Assembly: GCF_001571775.1 (NCBI RefSeq) | Contig: NZ_LRVM01000007.1 | Location: forward strand, 1 to 64,000 | DNA from: Anaerotignum neopropionicum | Lineage (GTDB): Bacteria; Bacillota; Clostridia; Lachnospirales; Anaerotignaceae | Direction: 5' to 3' | DNA length: 64,000 nucleotides | Shown: positions 8,119-17,000 of the stretch, one piece after another | Position numbering within the stretch: position 1 is the stretch's first letter | Layout: every line of letters starts with the position of its first letter | Program-made: the position numbers and the translations under genes | Notes under the pieces: generated by a model | Told to the model about the DNA's origin: nothing | Databases searched by the model: none | Seen by the model: only the letters and a program-made list of their open reading frames with translations

Positions 8119-8792
8119 ATGAAGCCCAAGGGGCTAATATGGCCGTAGAACCAAACAAAAATAATTTTACGGCCTTCAAGGACGAAGAACTGGTAATGTT
8201 GGCACAGCAAGGCAATTTGTTGGCAGAAGAGTATTTGATGAATAAATTTAAGCCACTTGTGAAGGCAAAGTCCAGAGCTTATTTTTTAATTGGCGCCGAT
8301 ACTGAAGATATCATCCAAGAGGGAATGATTGGATTGTATAAGGCTGTGCGTGACTATAATATTGATCGAAATGCATCATTTTGCGGTTTTGCAGAGTTAT
8401 GTGTGAATCGACAGATGATTACTGCCATTAAAGCGGCAACAAGGCATAAGCATCAACCATTAAATTCGTATATTTCTTTAAATAAGCCGCTTTTTGACGA
8501 TAATTCTGAACAGACTTATATTGATTTATTGCAGGAAGGTGAATTATTAAACCCCGAGTCGTTATTCATTGGACAAGAAAATAAAGATTTTATTGAAACA
8601 CAGATGGTGAAGAACTTAAGTGGCTTTGAAACCAGAGTGCTTGCACTTTATTTGCAGGGCAGAAGCTATTTTGAGATAGCAAAAAGCTTAAAGAAGACGG
8701 AGAAATCTATTGATAATGCACTACAACGTGTAAAAAAGAAGCTTGAACGCTTTTTGGAACAAAAAAATCTTGACGAAACAAAGACAATATGA
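8088..8792 (+). CDS. sigH: RNA polymerase sporulation sigma factor SigH
   Basis: A 234-residue sigma-70 family protein. Region 2 contains the core-binding and -10 segment (IGADTEDIIQEGMIGLYKAV), and the C-terminal region 4 has a helix-turn-helix (GRSYFEIAKSLKKTEKSIDN). This matches SigH (Spo0H), which drives early sporulation and post-exponential genes in Bacilli and Clostridia. Its position after rlmB-yacP is conserved. AGGAGG lies just upstream of ATG 8088, inside the end of yacP. It supports the view that the host forms endospores. Confidence 0.95.
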   Translation: MDRSVEEKKVDEAQGANMAVEPNKNNFTAFKDEELVMLAQQGNLLAEEYLMNKFKPLVKAKSRAYFLIGADTEDIIQEGMIGLYKAVRDYNIDRNASFCGFAELCVNRQMITAIKAATRHKHQPLNSYISLNKPLFDDNSEQTYIDLLQEGELLNPESLFIGQENKDFIETQMVKNLSGFETRVLALYLQGRSYFEIAKSLKKTEKSIDNALQRVKKKLERFLEQKNLDETKTI

Positions 8793-8907
8793 TAATATAT
8801 ACAGGCTGACGACATTATTTTCTCTTGCTGCTATGCTGTTGTGGCTTTGCAGGTAGCGCACTGCATGAGGTAAATGATGAATTCATTTGTTCAAGGCAAG
8901 TCAAGAT

Positions 8908-8980
8908 GCTGATATGGCTCAGTAGGTAGAGCGTCGCCTTGGTAAGGCGGAGGTCACGGGTTCAAATCCCGTTATCAGCT
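8908..8980 (+). tRNA. tRNA-Thr (GGT)
   Basis: A 73-nt cloverleaf with acceptor GCTGATA/TATCAGC, anticodon loop TTGGTAA giving GGT, and T-arm ACGGGTTCAAATCCCGT. It is isolated, about 115 nt after sigH. Confidence 0.93.
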
Positions 8981-9039
8981 TGAAAAACATTGATTTTAAA
9001 GACTTTTTGGTCTTTAAGGTCAATTTTTTTTGCGCAAAA

Positions 9040-9512
9040 AACCAAGAATGCGGAAAAAGTATTTGGAGGGTTAATTGTTAAAAAAGCAATCCAAATACCA
9101 TGTATCTCAAAATGGATACCCTCCCATTGCCCGGTAACATTTATAATGACTTACATTGCGGGGAGATGCCCTTCACAAAAGAGCGGGTGTGCTTGTATTT
9201 ATTGTTTAAGCAAACGACGGTATTCTGTTATATATTTTCCATAGAGAGTATTCCTAAAAACCCGCACCAGAACGAACTACACTTTAACCAGATAATTGAC
9301 AAACTAAATGAAAGCTAACCTCTATACTTGTGGTCCAAATTCAAAATGGAACAGGCTATCAAGGTGTAGCATATTGCACTATCTTATAGGATAAATTCAA
9401 TAAGCACGACAAAAAATGGATGAAAGTGATACCATTTCACAAATTAGACCTTATCAAAGTGAAACGTGTATTTATAAAGGAGCTGTTACCAAAAGCCAAT
9501 GAAGCAAAGTGA
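9040..9512 (+). pseudogene. decayed coding sequence, family not recognised
   Basis: Two coherent stretches suggest one broken gene. The first (9100-9318) reads LPLPGNIYNDLHCGEMPFTK and later IPKNPHQNELHFNQIIDKL. The second (9330-9512) reads GTGYQGVAYCTIL, then an in-frame TAG, then KWMKVIPFHKLDLIKVKRVF and IKELLPKANEAK. A frame change separates them. I do not recognise the family; a transposon-related origin is possible. No start with a ribosome binding site is seen. Confidence 0.35.
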
Positions 9513-9908
9513 TTGATAATATGTTAACAAAATACAGCGAAAAAATGAGTTAAGGAATTAAAGTCTTTGTCAAAAAAATTCGTCATAACACTTTTCTTTT
9601 ACATGAGTTTTTTGCATTTTTTAGGAGGAGTTTAAAATATATTTTGCTTTTACAAAAATTCAGCAATATTATGAAAAAGAATAAAATAACCCCTCCTTTT
9701 TTTTCGAAAGTAATGAGAAAAATGGAGGTTTATTTTTTTAAATATACAAAAGTTATGAAAAAATAGGTGATTTAAAAGAAAAAACTTGCGGAATGCAAAG
9801 GATATCGCTTTAAAAAATTGGCATAAAAAAGATTTACAAAATTTTTTTATTGAAAAAATTTGTGGAAATAGTAATATTTAATATAAATTTCGTTAAGGGG
9901 GTGGAGGT
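9513..9908. other. AT-rich spacer with a hairpin, upstream of the PucR gene
   Basis: There is no gene here. A hairpin with arms AATAACCCCTCC and GGAGGTTTATT lies at about 9686-9733, with a T-rich tail, and may act as a terminator. The rest is highly AT-rich promoter-like DNA before the GGGGGTGGAGG ribosome binding site of the regulator at 9909. Confidence 0.5.
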
Positions 9909-11093
9909 ATGAATATTACAGTAAATAAAATTCTGGAATTAAACGAATGGGCGGATGCAAAGGTTGTTGCAGGACAAAAAGGCGGAAACCGGTCTGTAAC
10001 ATGGTGTAATGTCGTCGATATGGAAAAACCGTGGAAATGGATTAATCCCGGGGAATTGATTTTTTTAAGCGGTATTGGTTTGACGGATAAAGAAGGAGAT
10101 TTATGTCATTTGCTAACAAAAATGCATGTACTAAAGGCGGGTGCGCTGGTTGTACAAATTGGGTATTATATAAAAGAAATTCCTCCGCGCGTTCTTCTAA
10201 TGGCGAGTGAATATGAAATTCCTGTAATTTCCATCCCTGTAGAAAGCAAAATACCTGCATTAACCTATCAGATTTGCCAAATGCTTTTTCAAAAAGAGGA
10301 GCAGTTGGATACTCCTCAAGGCTTGATGAAGGAACTGATGTATTTGAAATACGATGAGACCTTGGACTCAAAGTTGAAATTTTACGGGTATAACCCACAG
10401 GGCTATTACGTTGCCCTGGCGTTAGAATCGGACCAAAAAGTCAAGGCAGTTGAATTGCCGGAACTGAATGCGGCAATTTTAAAATTATTTAGCGAATATT
10501 TTGAAATAAAACCTCATAATTTTCTCTACCTGCAAGAGGATTCAGTGTTTTTGGTACTCATCCCCCTGCATATGGTGCCGGATTATAAGACTAAGCTGAT
10601 CCATGCATTACGACAAATTATGAAGAAACTGCAAAACCAATACAACATAACTTTTTGCGTTGGGGTGAGCGACGTTTTTGGCAAGCCTGCTTTCATTAAA
10701 AACAGTTGTAATAAAGCAAAGGAATCCCTAAATATGCTTCATGCCTGTAAGAAAACAAACGATATTCGTTTTTTTGAGGATATGGGTGTGTATTCCTTGT
10801 TTTTTCGTGTAAATCAGAAGGAGGAGCTGGACAACATTTTGGAGCTGACGCTTGGGCGTTTGCTAAAGCATGATGAGGAGCACCAAACGGATTTGGTGCA
10901 TATTTTGGACACATACTTAAGTGAGGACTGTAATATTTTACGAACCTCGGAGCTTTTATTTGCTCACCGTAATACCATAAAATATAAAATAGCAAAAATT
11001 CAGGAGATACTTCTGTGTGACTTGAAGGATGTGAACACATGCTTTAATATCCGCCTGGCGTATAAAATCAAGCGATTTTTAGAAATTGACTAA
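9909..11093 (+). CDS. PucR-family transcriptional regulator
   Basis: A 394-residue protein with the PucR N-terminal ligand-sensing domain (about 7-125, containing NVVDMEKPWKWINPGELIFL), a GGDEF-like middle, and the C-terminal PucR helix-turn-helix (about 335-390, LLFAHRNTIKYKIAKI). PucR proteins control purine, amino acid or amine use in response to metabolites. It lies on the same strand directly upstream of livJHMGF, so a role in controlling that transporter is plausible but inferred. Initiation at ATG 9909 has a strong GGTGGAGG upstream. Confidence 0.9.
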   Translation: MNITVNKILELNEWADAKVVAGQKGGNRSVTWCNVVDMEKPWKWINPGELIFLSGIGLTDKEGDLCHLLTKMHVLKAGALVVQIGYYIKEIPPRVLLMASEYEIPVISIPVESKIPALTYQICQMLFQKEEQLDTPQGLMKELMYLKYDETLDSKLKFYGYNPQGYYVALALESDQKVKAVELPELNAAILKLFSEYFEIKPHNFLYLQEDSVFLVLIPLHMVPDYKTKLIHALRQIMKKLQNQYNITFCVGVSDVFGKPAFIKNSCNKAKESLNMLHACKKTNDIRFFEDMGVYSLFFRVNQKEELDNILELTLGRLLKHDEEHQTDLVHILDTYLSEDCNILRTSELLFAHRNTIKYKIAKIQEILLCDLKDVNTCFNIRLAYKIKRFLEID

Positions 11094-11140
11094 TGTATAC
11101 AGTGCACAAAAAAAATGATGATTTTTGTAACCCATGGACG

Positions 11141-11169
11141 TATACAAAAAAAACTCTTATTGCTATAAT
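11141..11169 (+). promoter_or_regulatory. candidate sigma-A promoter of the liv operon
   Basis: A TATACA -35-like box (11141-11146), a 17-nt spacer and TATAAT (11164-11169) with an extended TG at -15/-14. It lies about 120 nt upstream of livJ. A GTATAC motif occurs here and again at about 11096, and could form part of an operator. Confidence 0.5.
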
Positions 11170-11199
11170 TGCAGTCAAGTAAATATTCTTTGGAGATAA

Positions 11200-11238
11200 A
11201 CAAAGGCGTTTTTCTTAGGAAAAGTGCCTTTTTGTGTT
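11200..11238 (+). terminator. leader hairpin (attenuator or terminator) before livJ
   Basis: ACAAAGGC..TTTTC-TTAG-GAAAA..GCCTTTTTGT forms a stem-loop ending in a T-run. It sits downstream of the candidate promoter and upstream of livJ. It could attenuate the liv transcript, or end the pucR transcript. Confidence 0.5.
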
Positions 11239-11290
11239 TTCGGGGAGGAGAATGTGTTTACTTTAGCTTATATCTTGAGGAGGATTGTCT

Positions 11291-12469
11291 ATGAAAAAAA
11301 ATGTTTTTGCGAAAATGGGTTGCACAATACTTTCTTTGGTATTAACTGCAGCGATGGTAACGGGTTGTTCCAGTTCAAAAAGCAGTAGCGACGGCGGCAA
11401 GGAAGAATCAGCGGAAATTGTAATTGGTGGTGTTTTCCCTTTGACAGGGGATATTCCTGGTATCGGTTCCGCTATGGAAAACGGTGCGAAACTGGCAGTT
11501 GCAGATATTAATGCTGCAGGCGGGGTGTTAGGTAAAACATTAAAGCTTATTTCTGAGGATGATCAGAACCAAGCTTCTGTTGCTCCCAACGCAATCTCTA
11601 AATTGATTGATCAGGATAAGGTTGCAGGTGTTGTTGGTACATATGCAAGCAGCTGCTCCATTCCTATGGCTACCATTGCCAAGGAAAGAGGAATTCCAAT
11701 GATCAGCATTGCTTCTACAAATGAAAAAGTAACACAAGAAGGCGGCGGCTATGTTTTCCGTGCTTGCTTTATTGATCCTTTGCAGGGCAAGGTTGGTGCA
11801 CAGTTCGCACTTCAAAAATTAAGTGCTGCAAAAGCCGCAATGCTCTACGATAAGAGCCAGGATTACTGCGTTGGTATTGCAGATAAGTTTAAAACTAACT
11901 TTAATGAAGGCGGCGGCGAGGTTGTATTTGATGAAACATATAACCGTGGTGATAGCGACTTTAAAGCATTGTTGACAAAAATTGCAGGCTTAAATGTAGA
12001 CGTATTGTATTTGCCTGACAACTATTCTACGGTAGGCCTTATTGCAAAGCAGGCAAGAGAATTAGGTATTACCTGCGCAATCTTAGGTAGCGATTCCTGG
12101 TCTGATCCAGGTTTGGTAACAGTAGGTGGCAGTGCGGTAGAAGGCTGCTATTTTACGGATCATGTTTCCTTTGAAACTGACAATCCCAAAGTAAAAGAGT
12201 TTGCTGAAAAATATAAAAGTCAGTTTGGCTCCGAACCTAGTGGTTTCTCTGTTTTGTCTTACGAAGCAGTATTGCTCATGGCAAATGCGATTGAAAAAGC
12301 AGGCAGTACAGATTCCAGTGCAATTGTAGATGCGCTAAAGGCAACAGATATGGAAGGCTTGGCATCCAATTACAAATTTGACAGTGACAATAACCCGATC
12401 AAGAGTGTTGTAATCAATCAGGTTAAGGATGGAAAATTTGTATTTGCCGAAGAAATTCAGCCTGAGTAA
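11291..12469 (+). CDS. livJ: branched-chain amino acid ABC transporter, substrate-binding lipoprotein
   Basis: A 392-residue type I periplasmic-binding-fold protein. The N-terminus is a lipoprotein signal peptide with lipobox VTGC (C26), so it is anchored outside the membrane. A Ser-rich linker and the ligand-binding core starting IVIGGVFPLTGDIPGIG follow. The fold and operon assign it to the LivJ/LivK family for Leu, Ile and Val. Relatives bind other amino acids or amides, so the ligand is inferred. Start ATG 11291 has AGGAGGA 7 nt upstream; an in-frame TTG at 11285 is less likely. It is the first gene of livJHMGF. Confidence 0.93.
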   Translation: MKKNVFAKMGCTILSLVLTAAMVTGCSSSKSSSDGGKEESAEIVIGGVFPLTGDIPGIGSAMENGAKLAVADINAAGGVLGKTLKLISEDDQNQASVAPNAISKLIDQDKVAGVVGTYASSCSIPMATIAKERGIPMISIASTNEKVTQEGGGYVFRACFIDPLQGKVGAQFALQKLSAAKAAMLYDKSQDYCVGIADKFKTNFNEGGGEVVFDETYNRGDSDFKALLTKIAGLNVDVLYLPDNYSTVGLIAKQARELGITCAILGSDSWSDPGLVTVGGSAVEGCYFTDHVSFETDNPKVKEFAEKYKSQFGSEPSGFSVLSYEAVLLMANAIEKAGSTDSSAIVDALKATDMEGLASNYKFDSDNNPIKSVVINQVKDGKFVFAEEIQPE

Positions 12470-12550
12470 AAAAATATTGCAAGGGTTTCCCCCGTTTATA
12501 AAAAAGCGGGGGAATATCTTATTCAGGGATTCCATAGGAGGAGTGATTTT

Positions 12551-13432
12551 ATGACAGAATTTTTGCAGCAAATTATCAATGGAATATCCCTTGGCAGTGT
12601 TTATGCACTGATTTCTATAGGGTATACCATGGTATACGGTATTATTAAATTAATTAACTTTGCCCATTGTGATATTTTTATGGTGGGGGCATACACAGGT
12701 TATTTTGCGATAACAACATTAAGACTTGGATTTATTCCGGCACTTTTTTTCTCCATGGCCGTATGTGCTCTTTTGGGTGTAGTCATTGAACGGGTTGCCT
12801 ATAAGCCTCTTAGAAATTCGGCAAAGGAAACGTTGTTAATTACCACCATCGGCGTGGAATTATTTTTGCAAAATATTATTAAAACAAAGGCGTTGGCTGG
12901 GCCAAATGTATTGAATTTCCCAGAAGTGATTCCAACTGCAACCTTTAAAATTGGAGGGCTTCAGTTTTCCAATATTCAGCTCATTACCTTGGGCATCAGC
13001 GTGATTATGTGTGCTGCCCTTCAGTTTTTGATTAGTAAAACCAATACAGGCAGAGCCATGAGAGCAACCTCCTATGATCGTGATGCGGCGGCTTTAATGG
13101 GGATCAACATTAACAGAATCATTTCTGTAACCTTTGCCATCGGTTCGGCTTTGGCGGCAACGGGTGGCATTGTTTTCGGAATGCTCTATCCCAAGTTAGA
13201 GCCAATTATGGGCGTTATGCCAGGGCTAAAGGCCTTTGTTGCAGCGGTACTCGGTGGTATTGGGATTGTACCAGGTGCCATGGTTGGCGGCTTATCCATT
13301 GGGTTAATTGAAACGCTTTCCAAGGTATATATTAGTTCCGGGCTTTCTGATGCGATTGCGTTTATTATTTTGATTATTATTCTTCTTGTAAAACCCACCG
13401 GTTTGTTTGGCAAGAGAAACGTGAAGGTTTGA
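12551..13432 (+). CDS. livH: branched-chain amino acid ABC transporter permease LivH
   Basis: A 293-residue integral membrane protein of the LivH/LivM permease family. It begins FLQQIINGISLGSVYALISI, has the conserved TMVYGIIKLINFAHCD segment, and shows multiple hydrophobic helices through the C-terminus (FIILIIILLVKPTGLFGK). It pairs with LivM to form the channel for substrate delivered by LivJ. AGGAGG precedes ATG 12551. The gap to livM is unusually long and filled by a palindromic repeat. Confidence 0.95.
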   Translation: MTEFLQQIINGISLGSVYALISIGYTMVYGIIKLINFAHCDIFMVGAYTGYFAITTLRLGFIPALFFSMAVCALLGVVIERVAYKPLRNSAKETLLITTIGVELFLQNIIKTKALAGPNVLNFPEVIPTATFKIGGLQFSNIQLITLGISVIMCAALQFLISKTNTGRAMRATSYDRDAAALMGININRIISVTFAIGSALAATGGIVFGMLYPKLEPIMGVMPGLKAFVAAVLGGIGIVPGAMVGGLSIGLIETLSKVYISSGLSDAIAFIILIIILLVKPTGLFGKRNVKV

Positions 13433-13604
13433 GGCAACACCGCACAATTCGCGCCTGTCGCCTTGCATGCCTATCTGATTGCATCTTTTCCGTCAGTCTG
13501 CACAAAAATGCTCGCAAATACCTCCAGTATTCGCTGTGCTTTTTGTTTTGTCTGACGAAAAATCTGACTGCACATCTGGACATACAGAATTATGCGGTAT
13601 TACC
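13433..13604. repeat. palindromic intergenic element (family A) inserted between livH and livM
   Basis: Ends GGCAACACCGCACAATTC and GAATTATGCGGTATTACC are imperfect inverted repeats. An inner stem, AATGCTCGCAAATAC with GTATTCGCTGTGCTT, gives a near-continuous ~170-nt hairpin. The element starts one base after the livH stop and separates two co-transcribed genes. It is MITE-like and contains no gene. Confidence 0.7.
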
Positions 13605-13651
13605 TTAACATTATTTGATAAGCGCACAGGGCTGCGCGGATTGGAGGCAAC

Positions 13652-14656
13652 ATGAAGGAAACATATAAGAAGTACATAAAAGTTGTAATAGGATTAATTG
13701 TTGCTTATGCAGTCTTTCAAATTTTATTTCAAACGGGGATGATTAATAGCTATTATAATCGAATTATAAGACAAATTGGTATTTTTCTTATTTCTGCGTT
13801 AGGGCTAAATTTAATTCTTGGCTTCACAGGGCAGTTTACCTTGGGGCATGCTGCGTTTATGTCTATTGGGGCGTATACATCGGCAATTTTAACCAGAAAC
13901 TTTGGTGTGCCGTTTCTACTGGCCTTAATTGCGGCTGCGTTTACGGCAGCGGTTTTAGCAATTATCATTGGCTATCCCATTTTACGTTTAACTGGGGATT
14001 ACCTGGCAATCTGCACCTTGGGTTTTGGGGAAATCGTTAAGGTTTTCATCCAAAATGTTGACTATTTAGGCGGTGCAAGGGGGATTTCCGGTATTGAAAA
14101 TAAGTCTGGATTTACAGTGATTTTTGTTCTGGCGGCACTTTGCTTTGCCATAATTATGAATTTAATTCATCATTCCAGTAAGGGGCGAGCCATACTATCT
14201 GTAAAAGAGGATGAGATTGCTGCCCAGGCAATGGGCATTAATACCACAAAGTATAAAATTATTGCATTTGCCATTGGCTGTGGCATGGCTGGCTTGGCAG
14301 GCGGATTGTTTGCCCATTTTAGCCAGTTCATTGATCCAAAAAGCTTTGACTTTTCCAAGTCCTTTGAACTCATGACTTATGTGGTTTTAGGTGGCATGGG
14401 CAGTCTTTCCGGTACTGTGATCGGTACATCTATTTTGATTGCGCTGCCTGAATGGCTGCGTGGGTTGAGCGATGTTGTGAAGGAATATCGTATGCTGATC
14501 TATGCAATTATGCTGGTTAGTATGATGCTCTTCCGTCCCCAGGGAATCATGGGCACTAAAGAGATTACTGTGGCTGGGTTAAAGAATTTTTTCGGGAAGA
14601 TAAAGAGAATTTTCCGCTCCTCATCTACTTCAGTAAACAAGGGAAAGGAGGCATGA
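13652..14656 (+). CDS. livM: branched-chain amino acid ABC transporter permease LivM
   Basis: A 334-residue permease partner of LivH. The conserved GLNLILGFTGQFTLGHAAFM block follows a membrane anchor, then about eight further hydrophobic segments. The FGEIVKVF loop and FRPQGIMG end are family features. TTGGAGG lies upstream of ATG 13652. The C-terminal ~30 residues are basic and cytosolic, and livG begins 4 nt after the stop. Confidence 0.95.
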   Translation: MKETYKKYIKVVIGLIVAYAVFQILFQTGMINSYYNRIIRQIGIFLISALGLNLILGFTGQFTLGHAAFMSIGAYTSAILTRNFGVPFLLALIAAAFTAAVLAIIIGYPILRLTGDYLAICTLGFGEIVKVFIQNVDYLGGARGISGIENKSGFTVIFVLAALCFAIIMNLIHHSSKGRAILSVKEDEIAAQAMGINTTKYKIIAFAIGCGMAGLAGGLFAHFSQFIDPKSFDFSKSFELMTYVVLGGMGSLSGTVIGTSILIALPEWLRGLSDVVKEYRMLIYAIMLVSMMLFRPQGIMGTKEITVAGLKNFFGKIKRIFRSSSTSVNKGKEA

Positions 14657-14660
14657 TGGT

Positions 14661-15428
14661 ATGTCATTGTTGTCGGTAAAAAATTTAACCATTCGTTTTG
14701 GCGGTCTTTTAGCCGTAAATGATTTTAACTTAGAAATAGGTGAGCAGGAGCTATACGGTCTGATTGGGCCAAATGGTGCTGGTAAAACCACGGTTTTCAA
14801 TATGCTAACGGGGGTATATACACCAACGGGTGGCTCCATTACCTTTGATGGGGAGCGTATTGATGGAATAAAGCCCTACAATATTACGGCAAAGCATATT
14901 GCCCGTACTTTTCAGAATATTCGGTTGTTTGGGAATTTGACGGTGCTTCAAAATGTTATGATGGGCTATGATTATCAAGCCAAATCAGGGCTTTTTTCGT
15001 CCATTATTCGTACACCCAAGCAAATTAAAGAGGAAGAAAAAATGCATGAGGATGCTATGAAGCTTTTGACCATTTTTCATATGGAGGACTTGGCAGAAGA
15101 AAAGGCAAAAAATCTTCCCTATGGGCAGCAACGCCGCTTGGAAATTGCAAGGGCACTGGCGGCAAATCCAAAGCTTTTGCTTTTGGATGAACCGGCGGCA
15201 GGTATGAATCCCCAGGAAACTGCGGAATTAACAGAATTGATTCGCTGGATTCGTGATGAATTTAAAATTTCAATTTTGCTCATTGAGCATGATATGAAGC
15301 TGGTTATGAATGTTTGTGAAAAAATTACTGTGCTATCCTTCGGGCAGCTTTTGGCAGCGGGTAAGCCAGAAGAAATTCGCAACAATCCCCGTGTCATTGA
15401 AGCGTACTTAGGAAAAAGGGGGGCGTAA
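14661..15428 (+). CDS. livG: branched-chain amino acid ABC transporter ATPase LivG
   Basis: A 255-residue ABC ATPase. Walker A is GPNGAGKTT (about 34-42), the LivG-type signature is LPYGQQRRLEIARAL, and Walker B is LLLLDEPAAGMNP. The C-terminal VIEAYLGKRGA is typical of LivG. It heterodimerises with LivF and drives transport through LivHM. AAAGGAGG overlaps the end of livM. livF starts 1 nt after its stop. Confidence 0.96.
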   Translation: MSLLSVKNLTIRFGGLLAVNDFNLEIGEQELYGLIGPNGAGKTTVFNMLTGVYTPTGGSITFDGERIDGIKPYNITAKHIARTFQNIRLFGNLTVLQNVMMGYDYQAKSGLFSSIIRTPKQIKEEEKMHEDAMKLLTIFHMEDLAEEKAKNLPYGQQRRLEIARALAANPKLLLLDEPAAGMNPQETAELTELIRWIRDEFKISILLIEHDMKLVMNVCEKITVLSFGQLLAAGKPEEIRNNPRVIEAYLGKRGA

Positions 15429-15429
15429 T

Positions 15430-16131
15430 ATGCTTAGAGTAGAGAATATTGATGTGTATTATGGCATGATTCATGCAATCCGCGGCTTAAGCCTAGAGGT
15501 AAACGAAGGAGAAATTGTAACTTTGATTGGAGCCAATGGCGCAGGAAAAACAAGTACGTTACGAGCAATATCGGGTCTAAATCCAATTAAAAACGGAGAG
15601 ATTTTTTATGAAAATGCCAAGGTGGATAGTTTAGATGCCCATAAACTGGTTGGTAAGGGCGTATCTCAGGTTCCGGAAGGCCGCCGAATTTTTGGGGATC
15701 AAACCGTTGAGGAAAATCTTCTTTTAGGGGCATACCTTAGAAAAGATAAAACCGAAGCAAAAAAGACCATGGAAGAGGTTTTTAAAAGATTCCCTAGAAT
15801 TTTGGAACGGAGAAAGCAGATGGCAGGAACCCTTTCTGGAGGGGAGCAGCAGATGTTGGCAATTGGAAGAGCACTAATGGCGAAACCAAAATTGTTGCTG
15901 TTGGACGAACCCTCTATGGGGCTTGCACCCATTATTGTGGAAGAAATTTTCGATATTATTAAAGAAATCCGAGAGCAGGGAACAACAATTTTGTTGGTTG
16001 AGCAAAATGCAAACCTAGCGCTTCAGCTTGCAGATCGGGGCTATGTTTTGGAAACAGGAAGTATTGTTTTAAGTGGCAATGCCAATGATTTATTAAACAA
16101 TGAAGCGGTTCAAAAGGCATATTTAGGCTAG
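15430..16131 (+). CDS. livF: branched-chain amino acid ABC transporter ATPase LivF
   Basis: A 233-residue ABC ATPase. Walker A is GANGAGKTST, the family block VPEGRRIFGDQTVEENL, the signature LSGGEQQMLAIGRAL and Walker B LLLLDEPSMGLAP are all present. The end VQKAYLG is typical of LivF. It is translationally linked to livG and followed after 22 nt by a cytidylate-kinase-like gene on the same strand. Confidence 0.96.
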   Translation: MLRVENIDVYYGMIHAIRGLSLEVNEGEIVTLIGANGAGKTSTLRAISGLNPIKNGEIFYENAKVDSLDAHKLVGKGVSQVPEGRRIFGDQTVEENLLLGAYLRKDKTEAKKTMEEVFKRFPRILERRKQMAGTLSGGEQQMLAIGRALMAKPKLLLLDEPSMGLAPIIVEEIFDIIKEIREQGTTILLVEQNANLALQLADRGYVLETGSIVLSGNANDLLNNEAVQKAYLG

Positions 16132-16153
16132 TGAAAAAGGGGGGAGAGAGCGT

Positions 16154-16783
16154 ATGCAGCATTTTGTAATTGCTATTACAAGAAAATGCGGTTGCGGCGG
16201 AACGACAATCGGACAGCTTTTGGCGGACGAATTTGATATTAATATGTACGACAGAGAGCTATTGCAGCTGGCATCTGAAGATAGTGGCATTCATTTAGAG
16301 ATGTTTGAAAAAGCCGATGAACGGATGAAGGGCAGCTTGCTTTACCGTATATCGAAAAGAGTTTATGGGGGTGAGCTGATTGCGCCTGAAAGCAATGACT
16401 TTACTTCAGATGAGAATTTATTTAATTATCAGGCAAAGGTATTAAGAGAATTGGCAAGGGATGAATCTTATGTTGTAATTGGCCGTGCTGCTGACTTCAT
16501 TTTAAAAGGCTTGCCCAATGTTTTTTCCTTTTTTTTGTTTGCCGATGAATCCGATTGTGTAGCACGAATTAAGAATAAAATGTGTTACTCCCAAAGTGAA
16601 GCAATGAAGTATATTAAAAAGACGGATAAATTCAGAAGTGAGTATTATACCTATCATACAGGGCAAAAATGGGAGGATCCATTGCACTATGATTTAAGCA
16701 TTAATACAAGCAAACTAGGTGTTCAAAAAACGGCAAAGCTCATTCAAGAGTATATTAAATTTCATATTTCTGATTTGCTTTAA
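16154..16783 (+). CDS. cytidylate kinase-like P-loop protein
   Basis: A 209-residue protein of the cytidylate kinase-like family (Cytidylate_kin2). The N-terminal P-loop-like AITRKCGCGGTTIGQLLA resembles ISREFGSGG-type loops, followed by FDINMYDRELLQLAS and a VVIGRAADFIL core. Members are not classical Cmk; their substrates are mostly unknown. GGGGGAGAG precedes ATG 16154. It is the last gene of the liv operon, before a strong terminator, so it is co-transcribed with amino acid uptake. The reason for this linkage is unknown. Confidence 0.85.
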   Translation: MQHFVIAITRKCGCGGTTIGQLLADEFDINMYDRELLQLASEDSGIHLEMFEKADERMKGSLLYRISKRVYGGELIAPESNDFTSDENLFNYQAKVLRELARDESYVVIGRAADFILKGLPNVFSFFLFADESDCVARIKNKMCYSQSEAMKYIKKTDKFRSEYYTYHTGQKWEDPLHYDLSINTSKLGVQKTAKLIQEYIKFHISDLL

Positions 16784-16878
16784 CGGTTTAATAAGTTGCG
16801 TATTACTATAAAGTAGAATTTACGATCCTTTGTAAGCTTCACAAGTGTTTATTGGGTAAGAATCAAACGCTTGGCTGA

Positions 16879-16938
16879 ACCCCCTTATTGACTGGAATAA
16901 TATAAAGATTCCAGGATTATAAGGGGGGTGTTTTTTTA
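16879..16938 (+). terminator. terminator of the liv operon
   Basis: ACCCCCTTAT (from about 16880) pairs with ATAAGGGGGGT (about 16918-16929), with an inner GGAAT/ATTCC stem and a T7 tail. Confidence 0.85.
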
Positions 16939-16971
16939 TAAAAAATTACGCAGATAAATTACAAATGTAAT

Positions 16972-17000
16972 TTGCATTTTTTCTTGCAATTTGATAAAAT
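16972..17000 (+). promoter_or_regulatory. candidate promoter upstream of the HD-GYP gene
   Basis: TTGCAT (16972-16977), a 17-nt spacer and TAAAAT (16995-17000), in a very AT-rich 320-nt spacer without a gene. It would give a leader of about 250 nt. Other promoter-like boxes occur nearer the gene. Confidence 0.35.

Noticed and set aside
13377-13583. 68-residue minus-strand open frame in the livH-livM gap
   Set aside because: It is the product of the palindromic element and the end of livH read backwards; no family resemblance.
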